From NCBI GenBank assembly GCA_964352625.1, contig CAYGSD010000003.1:62001-126000 (forward strand): a stretch of 64,000 nucleotides of DNA. Direction: 5' to 3'. The notes beneath the pieces were generated by a model, which was not told the DNA's origin, did not search any database, and saw nothing but the letters and a program-made list of their open reading frames with translations. Shown here one piece after another: positions 15,568-22,771 of the stretch. How positions within the stretch are numbered: position 1 is the stretch's first letter; every line of letters starts with the position of its first letter. The position numbers were made by a program, and so were the translations under genes. The DNA is from JAAEPI01 sp964352625 (GTDB taxonomy: Bacteria; Bacteroidota; Bacteroidia; Cytophagales; Cyclobacteriaceae).

Positions 15568-18486
15568 ATGGCAGAGCACAAAATCAGTAAGATATCGCAC
15601 TTTACTAAGGGCATAAAGCACACTACGCCTACTCGTGACATTCAGGTAATAGATGCCCTGAATCACATCAAGTCTGAGCAGAACAAGGGAATAATAGAGC
15701 AGCTGCGCACTGAGCAAAATAAAACGATGCGTGGTGAGCTGAAGAAGAACCTTGGCTACTACACTTTCTCGGGAACTTTCAAGAAGCGTGGGAATGACTA
15801 CCTGATCAAGCACAGTGGCTTGATCTGTATTGATTTGGATGATTTGGACATTGTGGACAATGATCCGGAGAAGAGGGATCCGGGTGCCGTCCTGAAAATA
15901 AAGGAAACGCTGAGTAAGGACCCGTATGTGCTGGCGATGTTCATTAGTCCATCGGGCAATGGCTTGAAGCTGTTGGTGAGGATAGATCCTATGAAGCACT
16001 TGGAGAGCTTCCTTGGTCTTGAAAAGTACATCCGAGAGACGTATTCGCTTGAGATCGATCCTTCAGGCAAGGACGTTTCCCGTGCTTGCTATCAGTCTTA
16101 TGATCCGGAGGTGTACATCAATGACAATTCCAAGCCTTTCACGGACATTGTGGATCAGCACTACGAGGTAGACGAGGACACGGGTGAAGTATTTGTCAGG
16201 AATAGCGGCGACTTGGAAGGTATGGTTCTTAAACTTCGCGAACAGTATAAGAGGGCTAAATATGTGACTGACCGCATTGAACAAGCTTCTGTAGATATAA
16301 CGCCTACCTATGAATATTGGCTACATGTAGGTATGGCGCTGAGTGTGTTTGGTGAGCCAGGACGAGAGCTATTTCACCGCGTCAGTCAGTGGAGTGATAC
16401 TTACAAGCCCTCTGATACAGAACGGAAGTTTGATGATCTACTCAGAACCTCAAAGTTCACCACTCCTGCCAAATTCTTCTCGATAGCTAAGGAGTTTGGG
16501 GTAAATGTGAGTGCACCTAAGACGGTACCAGCTGAGGATCCGGACTCTAACAAAAACTGGAAGTACTTCTGGCCAGACGGCTGCACTGAAACGGATGAAC
16601 TGAAAGCTCAGGTCACTCAATTTGGTTTCTTCGAATTCAAATCGAAGGTGTACATAGCTCATGCGAATATTGACAAGTCTCATTATTCGTTTATGGCGAT
16701 TTCTAATTACACCCTGTCACCCTTGTTTTTGATTCCGAGTAAGAATGACCCTAAGCGGTTGTTCGAAATCAAGAATATCTATGGTGCGTCAGCTGTGGTG
16801 GATCTACCGCAGAAGGCGCTTGGTTCTCCGCAGACTTTTCAGGAGCTGACGGAGGGGCAGGGGAATTTCTTATTTGATGCTGCATTTGGCCGCAAGGAGC
16901 TTTCTAAGCTGAAAAAGTTCTGGTATCTGCATACTAAGACGGCTCATGAAATAAAGGTTCTTGGCTGGCAAAAGGAGGGGTTCTACGCCTTTGCCAATGG
17001 GGTGTTTTATCAATCGAAATTTCACCCGATTGATGATTATGGCATCATCGAACACAGGAGTCTGGATGAAGATGGACATGAGGTCAAAAAGCATTTCTTC
17101 ATTCCGGCTATGAGTTCTATCTATCGAGATGAGGATGAGCAGTTTGAGGATCAGAAGAAATTCGTCTACCTGAAACAACAGATGTTGTTCAAGGAGTGGG
17201 CGGCTGCCTACTGCAAGCTGCATAAGCACAATCACAATGGCATGATCTCGCTCAGCTGGTATCTGTCCACTCTTTACCGTGATTTTATCTACAGGAAGTT
17301 CAAGAGTTTTCCTCACTTGTTTGGCTTTGGCCCTCCGGGTACCGGCAAGAGTAGGCTAGCCTGGTCTTTGGTTTCGCTCTTTGGTCATGGCCATGGTCCG
17401 TTCAACTTGAATGCCGGAACACCTGCAGGATTCTACCGTGCCTTTAGTCAGTTTAAGAATGCTGTCAAATGGTTTGATGAGTATTCTAATGACATTGATA
17501 TGAAGCGGATCCAAGAGCTAAAGAGTGCGTATGATGGTGCCGGTCATATCAAAGCGGAGTGGTCGAGTAGTGGGCCATCTAACAACACGCAGACTACTCA
17601 GATCAATTCGGCTTGTTATATCAGTGGCCAGCAACTGCCGATCGCTGACAATGCGCTTTTCAAGCGTGTGATCTTACTGCAGTTTTATCAAACTGAATAC
17701 TCGGAGGAAGAAAGGGAATTCTCCAATTCCCTGGCAGAAATGGAAGAGAAGTCTTTCAGCTATATCACAGCCGGACTTACTTCTTTCCGTCCTCTGGTCG
17801 AGGAAAAATATGATGAGGCTTTTGAGGTGGTGATCAAGGATCTGAAGAAGGCGGTGAGTGGAGATCCGAACATAGAGGAGCGGATCATTCAAAACATGGC
17901 GGTGTGCCTGGCGGTGTTTAAGGTGCTGGAGAATGAGATTGAATTTCCATTCACTTGGCCCGAGCTGCTGAGGGAATCGGCTAGCAACATTCTTTCACAA
18001 AACAAGCTGATCAGCAAGTCTAAAGAGACGAGCCAGTTCTGGGAGCAGGTGCAGTACTTGTATGCCAATGGCGTGATCAAGGAGGGTGATGATTTTGTGA
18101 TCAAGAAGCTCCGTCAAATCACCCTGAGGGTGGATAGAAACAAAACGGCGGTTCGAGAGTTTGAAGAGCCTCGTGATTTGATGATTTTCTCTATGACGCG
18201 GATTCACCCTGAGTACATGAAATCGCTAAGGAACCAGGGCGAGAAGAAGGGGATGGACAGGCAGTCGATTTTGCACTATCTGCAGCATTCTTTTAAGGGC
18301 TACATAGGTGCTGTGAATAAGATCGAGTATGGCGAACGAACTACTAGTGGGTTCGTGGTGGACTATGGCTATTTGGAGTCGTTGGGCTTTGACTTTGATA
18401 AACCTCTGGGAAAGAAGCCTGATGGCGTACCCACTCTACATGTACCCACATCGGGATCAACCAGTAAAGAAGATTTAACATTTTAA
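15568..18486 (+). CDS. primase-helicase (VirE_N / PriCT_2 / SF3-type ATPase)
   Basis: 972 residues. Residues about 1-200 match the BT4734/VirE_N-type primase-like domain (HSGLICIDLDDLD, LAMFISPSGNGLKLLVRI). Residues about 240-310 match PriCT_2 (YWLHVGMALSVFGEPGREL). A helicase domain follows, with Walker A GFGPPGTGKSR at about 590 and Walker B AVKWFDEYSND at about 635, then an arginine-finger region. One protein would thus prime and unwind the phage origin. It is the last conserved gene before the cassette array. Confidence 0.87.
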   Translation: MAEHKISKISHFTKGIKHTTPTRDIQVIDALNHIKSEQNKGIIEQLRTEQNKTMRGELKKNLGYYTFSGTFKKRGNDYLIKHSGLICIDLDDLDIVDNDPEKRDPGAVLKIKETLSKDPYVLAMFISPSGNGLKLLVRIDPMKHLESFLGLEKYIRETYSLEIDPSGKDVSRACYQSYDPEVYINDNSKPFTDIVDQHYEVDEDTGEVFVRNSGDLEGMVLKLREQYKRAKYVTDRIEQASVDITPTYEYWLHVGMALSVFGEPGRELFHRVSQWSDTYKPSDTERKFDDLLRTSKFTTPAKFFSIAKEFGVNVSAPKTVPAEDPDSNKNWKYFWPDGCTETDELKAQVTQFGFFEFKSKVYIAHANIDKSHYSFMAISNYTLSPLFLIPSKNDPKRLFEIKNIYGASAVVDLPQKALGSPQTFQELTEGQGNFLFDAAFGRKELSKLKKFWYLHTKTAHEIKVLGWQKEGFYAFANGVFYQSKFHPIDDYGIIEHRSLDEDGHEVKKHFFIPAMSSIYRDEDEQFEDQKKFVYLKQQMLFKEWAAAYCKLHKHNHNGMISLSWYLSTLYRDFIYRKFKSFPHLFGFGPPGTGKSRLAWSLVSLFGHGHGPFNLNAGTPAGFYRAFSQFKNAVKWFDEYSNDIDMKRIQELKSAYDGAGHIKAEWSSSGPSNNTQTTQINSACYISGQQLPIADNALFKRVILLQFYQTEYSEEEREFSNSLAEMEEKSFSYITAGLTSFRPLVEEKYDEAFEVVIKDLKKAVSGDPNIEERIIQNMAVCLAVFKVLENEIEFPFTWPELLRESASNILSQNKLISKSKETSQFWEQVQYLYANGVIKEGDDFVIKKLRQITLRVDRNKTAVREFEEPRDLMIFSMTRIHPEYMKSLRNQGEKKGMDRQSILHYLQHSFKGYIGAVNKIEYGERTTSGFVVDYGYLESLGFDFDKPLGKKPDGVPTLHVPTSGSTSKEDLTF

Positions 18487-18497
18487 ATAACTCTGAT

Positions 18498-18689
18498 ATG
18501 ATAGACATTAAACTGATCTTAAACATTCTAATTGCCTTGTTCTTGTACAAGGTGATTTTCGCTGCACTGGCGAATTCTTTAATGAATGCATTCCTAAAGA
18601 GCGATACTGTTCAGAAGGAGCGTAAGTCGTTTCGAGAGCTTGTCCGTGAGAAGTTAGAGGAAGAAGAATCTCAACCAAAAAAAAGTTGA
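18498..18689 (+). CDS. small single-span membrane protein
   Basis: 63 residues; hydrophobic helix at about 5-28 (ILNILIALFLYKVIFAALA), then a charged coil (KERKSFRELVREKLEEEESQPKKS). Lies 11 bp after the primase gene and immediately before the cassette array. Function unknown. Confidence 0.5.
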   Translation: MIDIKLILNILIALFLYKVIFAALANSLMNAFLKSDTVQKERKSFRELVREKLEEEESQPKKS

Positions 18690-18692
18690 ATT

Positions 18693-18818
18693 ATGACAAG
18701 TCCGGGAGTGCTTTATAGGAAAGTAAAAGATTGGGGTACACTTGGTTATGGTAGTAGTGATTATAACCCAAGGGTTTATGACACGGTAAGTAAGTTCTTT
18801 CCGCAAAAAGCCCTATAA
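18693..18818 (+). CDS. 41-residue protein at the head of the cassette array
   Basis: 41 residues from ATG at 18693 to TAA at 18818, no recognised domain. Its stop sits in the first bases of attC-like site 1. CTTTATAGG inside its early codons nearly matches the reverse complement of the bases opening site 1 (CCTATAAC), so this may be the first cassette, with its boundary near 18709 and its start codon upstream of that boundary. Confidence 0.45.
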   Translation: MTSPGVLYRKVKDWGTLGYGSSDYNPRVYDTVSKFFPQKAL

Positions 18819-18937
18819 CGAGAAATTGTAAGATGAATGACAGAAGTGAAGCGTGTGGATAGCAAGCCACGTTAAAAAAAGGGAGCTAACGGAAAAGAGC
18901 CTGAAAAGGAGTCATTCATTCTTACATATTGTTAGGT
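18812..18937 (+). repeat. attC-like recombination site 1
   Basis: Opens CCTATAAC, closes GTTAGGT. Inner arms GTAAGATGAATGAC (18828-18841) and GTCATTCATTCTTAC (18911-18925) pair completely except for one unpaired base, as in the bulged stems of integron attC sites. Loop about 69 bases. Confidence 0.7.
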
Positions 18938-18978
18938 GCTTTAAAGCCTACGGATTTGAAACGAAAAAATTAATAATA

Positions 18979-19155
18979 ATGACAGAACCAACGGAAATAC
19001 AAAAACTACAATGGGAGAACAAGGCACTGAGGGATGCCCTCCAATACTTAGTTGACACTAAGGAAAGAAAGGATACAATCGGGAAAGATTCAATTTATAT
19101 GGAAAGGCAGAAAATGGGATGGATGAAAGCTAGGCACCTACTCAGAAAAGAGTAG
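18979..19155 (+). CDS. cassette 1: 58-residue coiled-coil-like protein
   Basis: Start chosen at 18979 because the ATG follows a typical A/T-rich leader; an ATG further upstream (18853) would run through attC site 1 and adds implausible sequence. 58 residues, charged and helical (QKLQWENKALRDALQYLVD). No recognised family. The cassette spans about 18932-19363. Confidence 0.5.
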   Translation: MTEPTEIQKLQWENKALRDALQYLVDTKERKDTIGKDSIYMERQKMGWMKARHLLRKE

Positions 19156-19166
19156 GCTTTATTGCA

Positions 19167-19369
19167 TCCTAACGATTTAGGTTGGCGGTGTTGGCTGATT
19201 TAAGAACGATAATATTTGAAATATGACAAAAGAAGAACAAGTAGCAGATAAATGGATAGCGGAAATGTCTGCAATGAATATGACTCCAGATGATATGCTA
19301 CGAACCTTGCAAATGGCACGAGAGAAGCATGCACAAATAAAAGCCAATGACGCTAACCGTTTGTTAGAA
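19167..19369 (+). repeat. attC-like recombination site 2 (long loop)
   Basis: Opens TCCTAAC (cassette opened GTTAGGT), closes GTTAGAA. Arms GGTTGGCGGTGTTGGC (19180-19195) and GCCAATGACGCTAACC (19343-19358) pair imperfectly. The loop is about 147 bases and contains the start codon of the ASCH gene. Confidence 0.55.
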
Positions 19370-19678
19370 ACTGGCCGACCTCTTTACCTGACTCTCAAAA
19401 AGGAGTGGTTTGATATGATCGCTTCTGGTGAAAAGAAGGAAGAGTATCGTGAGATCAAGGATTATTGGAGAAAGAGACTTTATGAATCAGACGAAATAAC
19501 CCCTAAGTCCTTTGATAAGGTGGTGTTTAAAAACGGCTATTCATCAGATGCTCCAACAATGGTAGTAGAATGCATGGGGATTCAAGAGGACTTAGGAATG
19601 ATGTCTTGGGGAGCTGAACAAGGCCGATGCTATTACATCATTCAGCTTGGGAAAATATTATTTAGGAGCAGCCACTAA
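19223..19678 (+). CDS. cassette 2: ASCH-domain protein with start inside attC site 2
   Basis: 151 residues. Residues 54-150 form an ASCH (PUA-like) domain: LYLTLKKEWFDMIASGEKKE at its start, YREIKDYWRKRL, VVFKNGY, YYIIQLG at its end. The first 46 residues are encoded by the loop and right arm of the preceding attC-like site; the cassette boundary (GTTAGAAAC, 19363) falls at residue 47. No in-frame ATG exists between the boundary and the domain, so translation from 19223 is the simplest reading. Confidence 0.72.
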   Translation: MTKEEQVADKWIAEMSAMNMTPDDMLRTLQMAREKHAQIKANDANRLLETGRPLYLTLKKEWFDMIASGEKKEEYREIKDYWRKRLYESDEITPKSFDKVVFKNGYSSDAPTMVVECMGIQEDLGMMSWGAEQGRCYYIIQLGKILFRSSH

Positions 19679-19683
19679 GGCTT

Positions 19684-19762
19684 GTTTCTAACGAAACAGG
19701 TATGGAGTGTGTGCGGTGGGATCAATCGAGCGTGGGCGAATACTCTATACCGATTGTTACCT
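19684..19762 (+). repeat. attC-like recombination site 3
   Basis: Opens GTTTCTAAC, the exact reverse complement of the bases that open cassette 2 (GTTAGAAAC, 19363-19371); closes GTTACCT. Arms GGTATGGAGT (19699) and ACTCTATACC (19742-19751) pair at 9 of 10 positions. Confidence 0.72.
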
Positions 19763-19797
19763 ATCTGGTGCGATTTAAAAACATAAAAATTTGAATA

Positions 19798-20370
19798 ATG
19801 CAGGAAAGTAGTTTTAATAATTTGAGCGAGGGGAAAGCTATTCTTGATGCTTGTTGTGGTCCAAAATACTTTTGGTTTGATAAGTCAAATCCAGATGTGC
19901 TATTCACAGATATTAGAGAAGAGCAACACATCACAGGGACAGGAAAGAATAGAAGGGTCCGTACCGTAAAGCCTGATGAGATTTCAGACTTTAGAAACAT
20001 GAGATATGCCGATGAATCATTTAAAATGGTTGTATTCGACCCGCCTCACTTATTCCTGGGCGAGAATAGCTACATGAGCAAAATCTACGGAAAACTGGAT
20101 AAACGAACATGGGAAGAAGATTTGAGATTGGGTTTTTCTGAGTGTTTCCGTGTCCTTAAAAATGATGGCTTCCTGATATTTAAATGGAACGAGTCAGACG
20201 TTCCGCTAAAGGAGGTTCTTAAACTAACGGACCATCAGCCATTATTTGGACACCCTTCTGGAAAGTCTCAGAAAACCCATTGGATATGCTTCATGAAGCG
20301 TGGGGAAGAAATTATTAAAACGGATAAAGGACACGAACCCATCAAAGTAGTACAAGATCAGCACTTGTAG
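19798..20370 (+). CDS. cassette 3: SAM-dependent DNA methyltransferase
   Basis: 190 residues. ILDACCGPKYFWFD is the SAM-binding motif I and VVFDPPHLF the catalytic DPPx motif IV of amino-methyltransferases (N6-adenine or N4-cytosine); GFLIFKWNESD is the following strand. Small phage and plasmid methyltransferases of this kind act without a restriction partner, and none is seen here. Likely protects phage DNA from host restriction. The stop TAG is also the first bases of attC site 4. Confidence 0.78.
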   Translation: MQESSFNNLSEGKAILDACCGPKYFWFDKSNPDVLFTDIREEQHITGTGKNRRVRTVKPDEISDFRNMRYADESFKMVVFDPPHLFLGENSYMSKIYGKLDKRTWEEDLRLGFSECFRVLKNDGFLIFKWNESDVPLKEVLKLTDHQPLFGHPSGKSQKTHWICFMKRGEEIIKTDKGHEPIKVVQDQHL

Positions 20371-20492
20371 GTAACGGATGAGTGTATAGGCACGTTGCAA
20401 TAACTAATTTTACAAAAAAGACAGAACTATGAATATTATCACAGACCTTATAAAAAGCACCGAACAGCAATGTGCTATACATATTGTTAGCG
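20368..20492 (+). repeat. attC-like recombination site 4
   Basis: Opens TAGGTAAC, the exact reverse complement of the bases that open cassette 3 (GTTACCTA, 19756-19763); closes GTTAGCG. Arms GTGTATAGGCACGTTGC (20382-20398) and GCAATGTGCTATACAT (20467-20482) pair with one extra G on the left. The loop holds the start codon of the next gene. Confidence 0.72.
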
Positions 20493-20710
20493 GTAGTTTT
20501 AGCGTTGGGGATTACGTTTTCCTAAGCAAGTACAGCGATGCAGACCCGAATGACCCTTGGTTTATTGGATTGATTGATGAAATAGGATTTGATAGAAAAG
20601 GTGGGTTCATTCGCTGCTACGAAGCTGGGCAAAGATGTTGGAGAAATGCAGTAAAGATTGATAAGGAAACAGGCGATATGCTTTTAGGTGCGTTGGCAAA
20701 TTACCGCTAA
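20429..20710 (+). CDS. cassette 4: small beta-rich protein with start inside attC site 4
   Basis: 93 residues. Residues 20-93 (SGSFSVGDYVFLSKYSD... ending GALANYR) look like a small SH3/KOW-type barrel that begins immediately after the cassette boundary (GTTAGCG, 20486). Residues 1-19 come from the loop and right arm of attC site 4. There is no ATG near the boundary inside the cassette. Function unknown. Confidence 0.6.
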   Translation: MNIITDLIKSTEQQCAIHIVSGSFSVGDYVFLSKYSDADPNDPWFIGLIDEIGFDRKGGFIRCYEAGQRCWRNAVKIDKETGDMLLGALANYR

Positions 20711-20824
20711 TGATTTAGCTATCCACAGGCCACCACAAAATTAAATTAAATGAGCAAAACAGAAACCATATCACAACAAATTCCAGAAAGCACTGAAAGG
20801 CTTGTGGATGAGCGTGTGTTAGGC
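20704..20824 (+). repeat. attC-like recombination site 5
   Basis: Opens TACCGCTAAT, nine of ten bases complementary to the bases that open cassette 4 (GTTAGCGGTA, 20486); closes GTTAGGC. Arms GCTATCCACAGGCC (20718-20731) and GGCTTGTGGATGAGC (20799-20813) pair with one bulge. Loop contains the dam start codon. Confidence 0.75.
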
Positions 20825-21643
20825 ACTGTTGGTCGCCCATTACTTCGCTACCACGGGGGAAAGTGGATACTAGCACCTTGGATCATAAAGCATTTTCCTT
20901 CTAACCACAGGGTGTACTGTGAGCCTTTCGGGGGTGCTGCCTCTGTGTTGCTTCAAAAACGTCCTTGTTACGCTGAAATATACAATGACCTAGATGGTGA
21001 AATCGTCAACTTGTTTTGCATTGTGCGTGAGCGTGGGAGTGAGTTGAGCGAGGCACTTAGATATACCCCTTTTAGCAGAGTGGAATTTAATCTCAGCTAC
21101 CAACCAACTGAAGATAATTTTGAAAGAGCGAGGCGAACGGTGGTTCGGTCATTTATGGGATTTGGGTCAGCAAGTAGCAGCGGCCGTAAAACTGGATTTA
21201 GATCAAACAGCAATCGAAGCGGATCAACCCCAGCTCATGACTGGAAAAATTACCCCGATGCTATGCAGGGAATAATTGACCGATTGCGTGGGGTTGTGAT
21301 AGAGAATAGAAATGCAATACAAGTGATGGAATCTTGTGATGGTTTAGACACACTTCACTATGTGGATCCTCCATATGTTTTAGATACCCGATACAATGGG
21401 CAAAAAACCAAGTGCTATAATCACGAGATGACAGACGATGAACACATCGAACTATGCGAGTTTTTGAAGCAACTCAGAGGCACAGTAGTAGTAAGTGGAT
21501 ACGATCATGAACTATACAACGATATTTTGAAAGGATGGCGCAAGCACACCCGAAAGGCGTATGCTGATGGTGCAAAGGAAAGAATAGAAGTACTATGGAT
21601 AAACAGAAAGGAAAATGCTGGGCAGATAGGCTTGTTCCAATAG
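20750..21643 (+). CDS. cassette 5: Dam-family N6-adenine methyltransferase
   Basis: 297 residues, D12 class. LLRYHGGKWILAPWI (about 31-45) and EPFGGAASVLLQK form the SAM site; LDTLHYVDPPYVLDTRY (about 199-215) holds the catalytic DPPY. It methylates adenine; target sequence not predictable. Start at 20750 lies in the loop of attC site 5, and residues 1-23 (up to ERVL) are attC-encoded. The enzyme domain begins right after the boundary at 20818. Orphan enzyme with no restriction partner. The stop overlaps attC site 6. Confidence 0.85.
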   Translation: MSKTETISQQIPESTERLVDERVLGTVGRPLLRYHGGKWILAPWIIKHFPSNHRVYCEPFGGAASVLLQKRPCYAEIYNDLDGEIVNLFCIVRERGSELSEALRYTPFSRVEFNLSYQPTEDNFERARRTVVRSFMGFGSASSSGRKTGFRSNSNRSGSTPAHDWKNYPDAMQGIIDRLRGVVIENRNAIQVMESCDGLDTLHYVDPPYVLDTRYNGQKTKCYNHEMTDDEHIELCEFLKQLRGTVVVSGYDHELYNDILKGWRKHTRKAYADGAKERIEVLWINRKENAGQIGLFQ

Positions 21644-21741
21644 TGCCTAACGATTCAGATAGGGCGATGTGACCCAGCCCTGATAGGTCACAATAACACG
21701 GGAACATTTGCTAGGGTCATTCGCCCTATCGTGTGTTACCC
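21643..21741 (+). repeat. attC-like recombination site 6 (best match)
   Basis: Opens GTGCCTAAC; with the preceding A this is the exact 10-base reverse complement of the bases that open cassette 5 (GTTAGGCACT, 20818-20827). Closes GTTACCC. Arms of 21 bases (21658-21678 and 21710-21730) pair over GATAGGGCGA and TGACCC blocks with small bulges. 99 bp, within the normal attC size range. Confidence 0.8.
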
Positions 21742-21755
21742 ACTATTACAGAGCG

Positions 21756-21989
21756 ATGGATATTCAGAAAAAAGTAAGAAAAGAAATAAGCCGAGCAATG
21801 GAAGACGTTCGAGGGCTTGATCAGAAGTACATGGAGGAGGAAGATTCAGAAGGATTAGCTGAAGCACTCAATAGCATATTGGAGCACGCAACAAAAGAGG
21901 TGTTATTAGCAACTGGACATGAGTGTTGGAAATACTCAGGCGAGGTATGCTACTATAAATGCTCTGGACTCTGCAAAAATAGCTGCTGA
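21756..21989 (+). CDS. cassette 6: small Cys-rich-tail protein
   Basis: 77 residues from the ATG at 21756; an earlier ATG (21708) would lie in the attC stem. Helical acidic body (VRKEISRAMEDVRGLDQKYM), then a C-terminal tail with five Cys and a His (GHECW...EVCYYKCSGLCKNSC) that could bind metal. Not recognised. Cassette spans about 21736-22064. Confidence 0.55.
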   Translation: MDIQKKVRKEISRAMEDVRGLDQKYMEEEDSEGLAEALNSILEHATKEVLLATGHECWKYSGEVCYYKCSGLCKNSC

Positions 21990-22005
21990 TGTGTGGTGGC
22001 TAATT

Positions 22006-22070
22006 GTGGGTAACACCAAGCTATGCGGATAGCCGTCCTGAAAGTGTTTCCGCATGAGCGACTGTTAGCC
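22006..22070 (+). repeat. attC-like recombination site 7
   Basis: 65 bp. Opens GTGGGTAAC, the exact reverse complement of the bases that open cassette 6 (GTTACCCAC, 21735-21743); closes GTTAGCC. Arms AGCTATGCGGA (22019-22029) and TCCGCATGAGC (22049-22059). Its ends GTAACACCAAGCTA and AGCGACTGTTAGC recur in the lone site at 41561-41621. Confidence 0.75.
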
Positions 22071-22402
22071 GCCTGTGCCGGAGTGCCCGTAGGGACGAGC
22101 GGCATGGCGGGAGGTGTAGCTGGGATTCGCGCTGTTTTGAACGCTCCTAGATTCTTGTGTATGGATATCTGGTCAGATCATTTCCGTCTGTGCGATTCTA
22201 GAGCCCTTTAAATCCTGTCTCAGAATGATTTTATATGCAATGTTACGTCTGCAACGAAATACAATGTCACCTCCAAAAAAAGTAATCCGGTTGGTGATTT
22301 TTTACGCTGCGCTTGCAGGGGACCGACATCTTAATTTCTCTGGTATGCCGCCGTGATCACATGGGCATTAAAAATAATTCTTAAAACAAAATTTTAGAAC
22401 TC
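22071..22402. other. non-coding stretch after the cassette array
   Basis: 332 bp with no convincing gene. The first 80 bases are G+C-rich, the rest A/T-rich. No later site closes with the complement of GTTAGCCGCC, so the array ends here. A weak hairpin (TCACC 22267 / GGTGA 22293 followed by TTTTTT) may be a terminator. Confidence 0.4.
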
Positions 22403-22727
22403 ATGAATGTAATCACAGTATCCGGAAGATTGACAAGCAGATGTAGAAGTCAAGAACCTAGAGCAAAACAAAGCAGTAGCGAACTTCACCGTAGCTGACA
22501 ATAATGTCTACTACAACGCCCAAGGCGAGAAGGTGGAATCTGCGGAATTCCACACTTGCGAAAAGTGGCTTTCTGAAAACACCAAGCTTGCAGAGCATCT
22601 TACGAAAGGTCAGCCAGTGACCATAAACGGCCGACTGGTGACTAAGACCTGGACTAACGAGGCTGGCGAGAAGCGCGAGCGCAAAGTGATCCGTGTAGAT
22701 CAAATAGATCTACAGGGCAAGGCCTAA
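22403..22727 (+). pseudogene. ssb: single-stranded DNA-binding protein, frameshifted
   Basis: The 22403 frame reads MNVITVSGRLTS, a typical SSB start, then shifts. From about 22440 the next frame reads DVEVKNLEQNKAVANFTVAD and continues through EFHTCEKWL and VTINGRLVTKTW to the TAA at 22727. The join (ACAAGCAGATGTAG) is short by two bases or long by one. The OB fold is otherwise complete, but the acidic C-terminal tail of cellular SSB is missing, as in many phage SSBs. Either a real mutation, a read error or a frameshift read through by the ribosome. Confidence 0.75.
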
Positions 22728-22771
22728 TGTTTCACATGGCCAGCTTCGGCTGGCCTTTAAACTCTCTAATT

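Noticed and set aside
22023..22211. 62-residue frame starting in attC site 7
   Set aside because: It covers the palindrome stem, has no leader and no protein-like composition beyond it.
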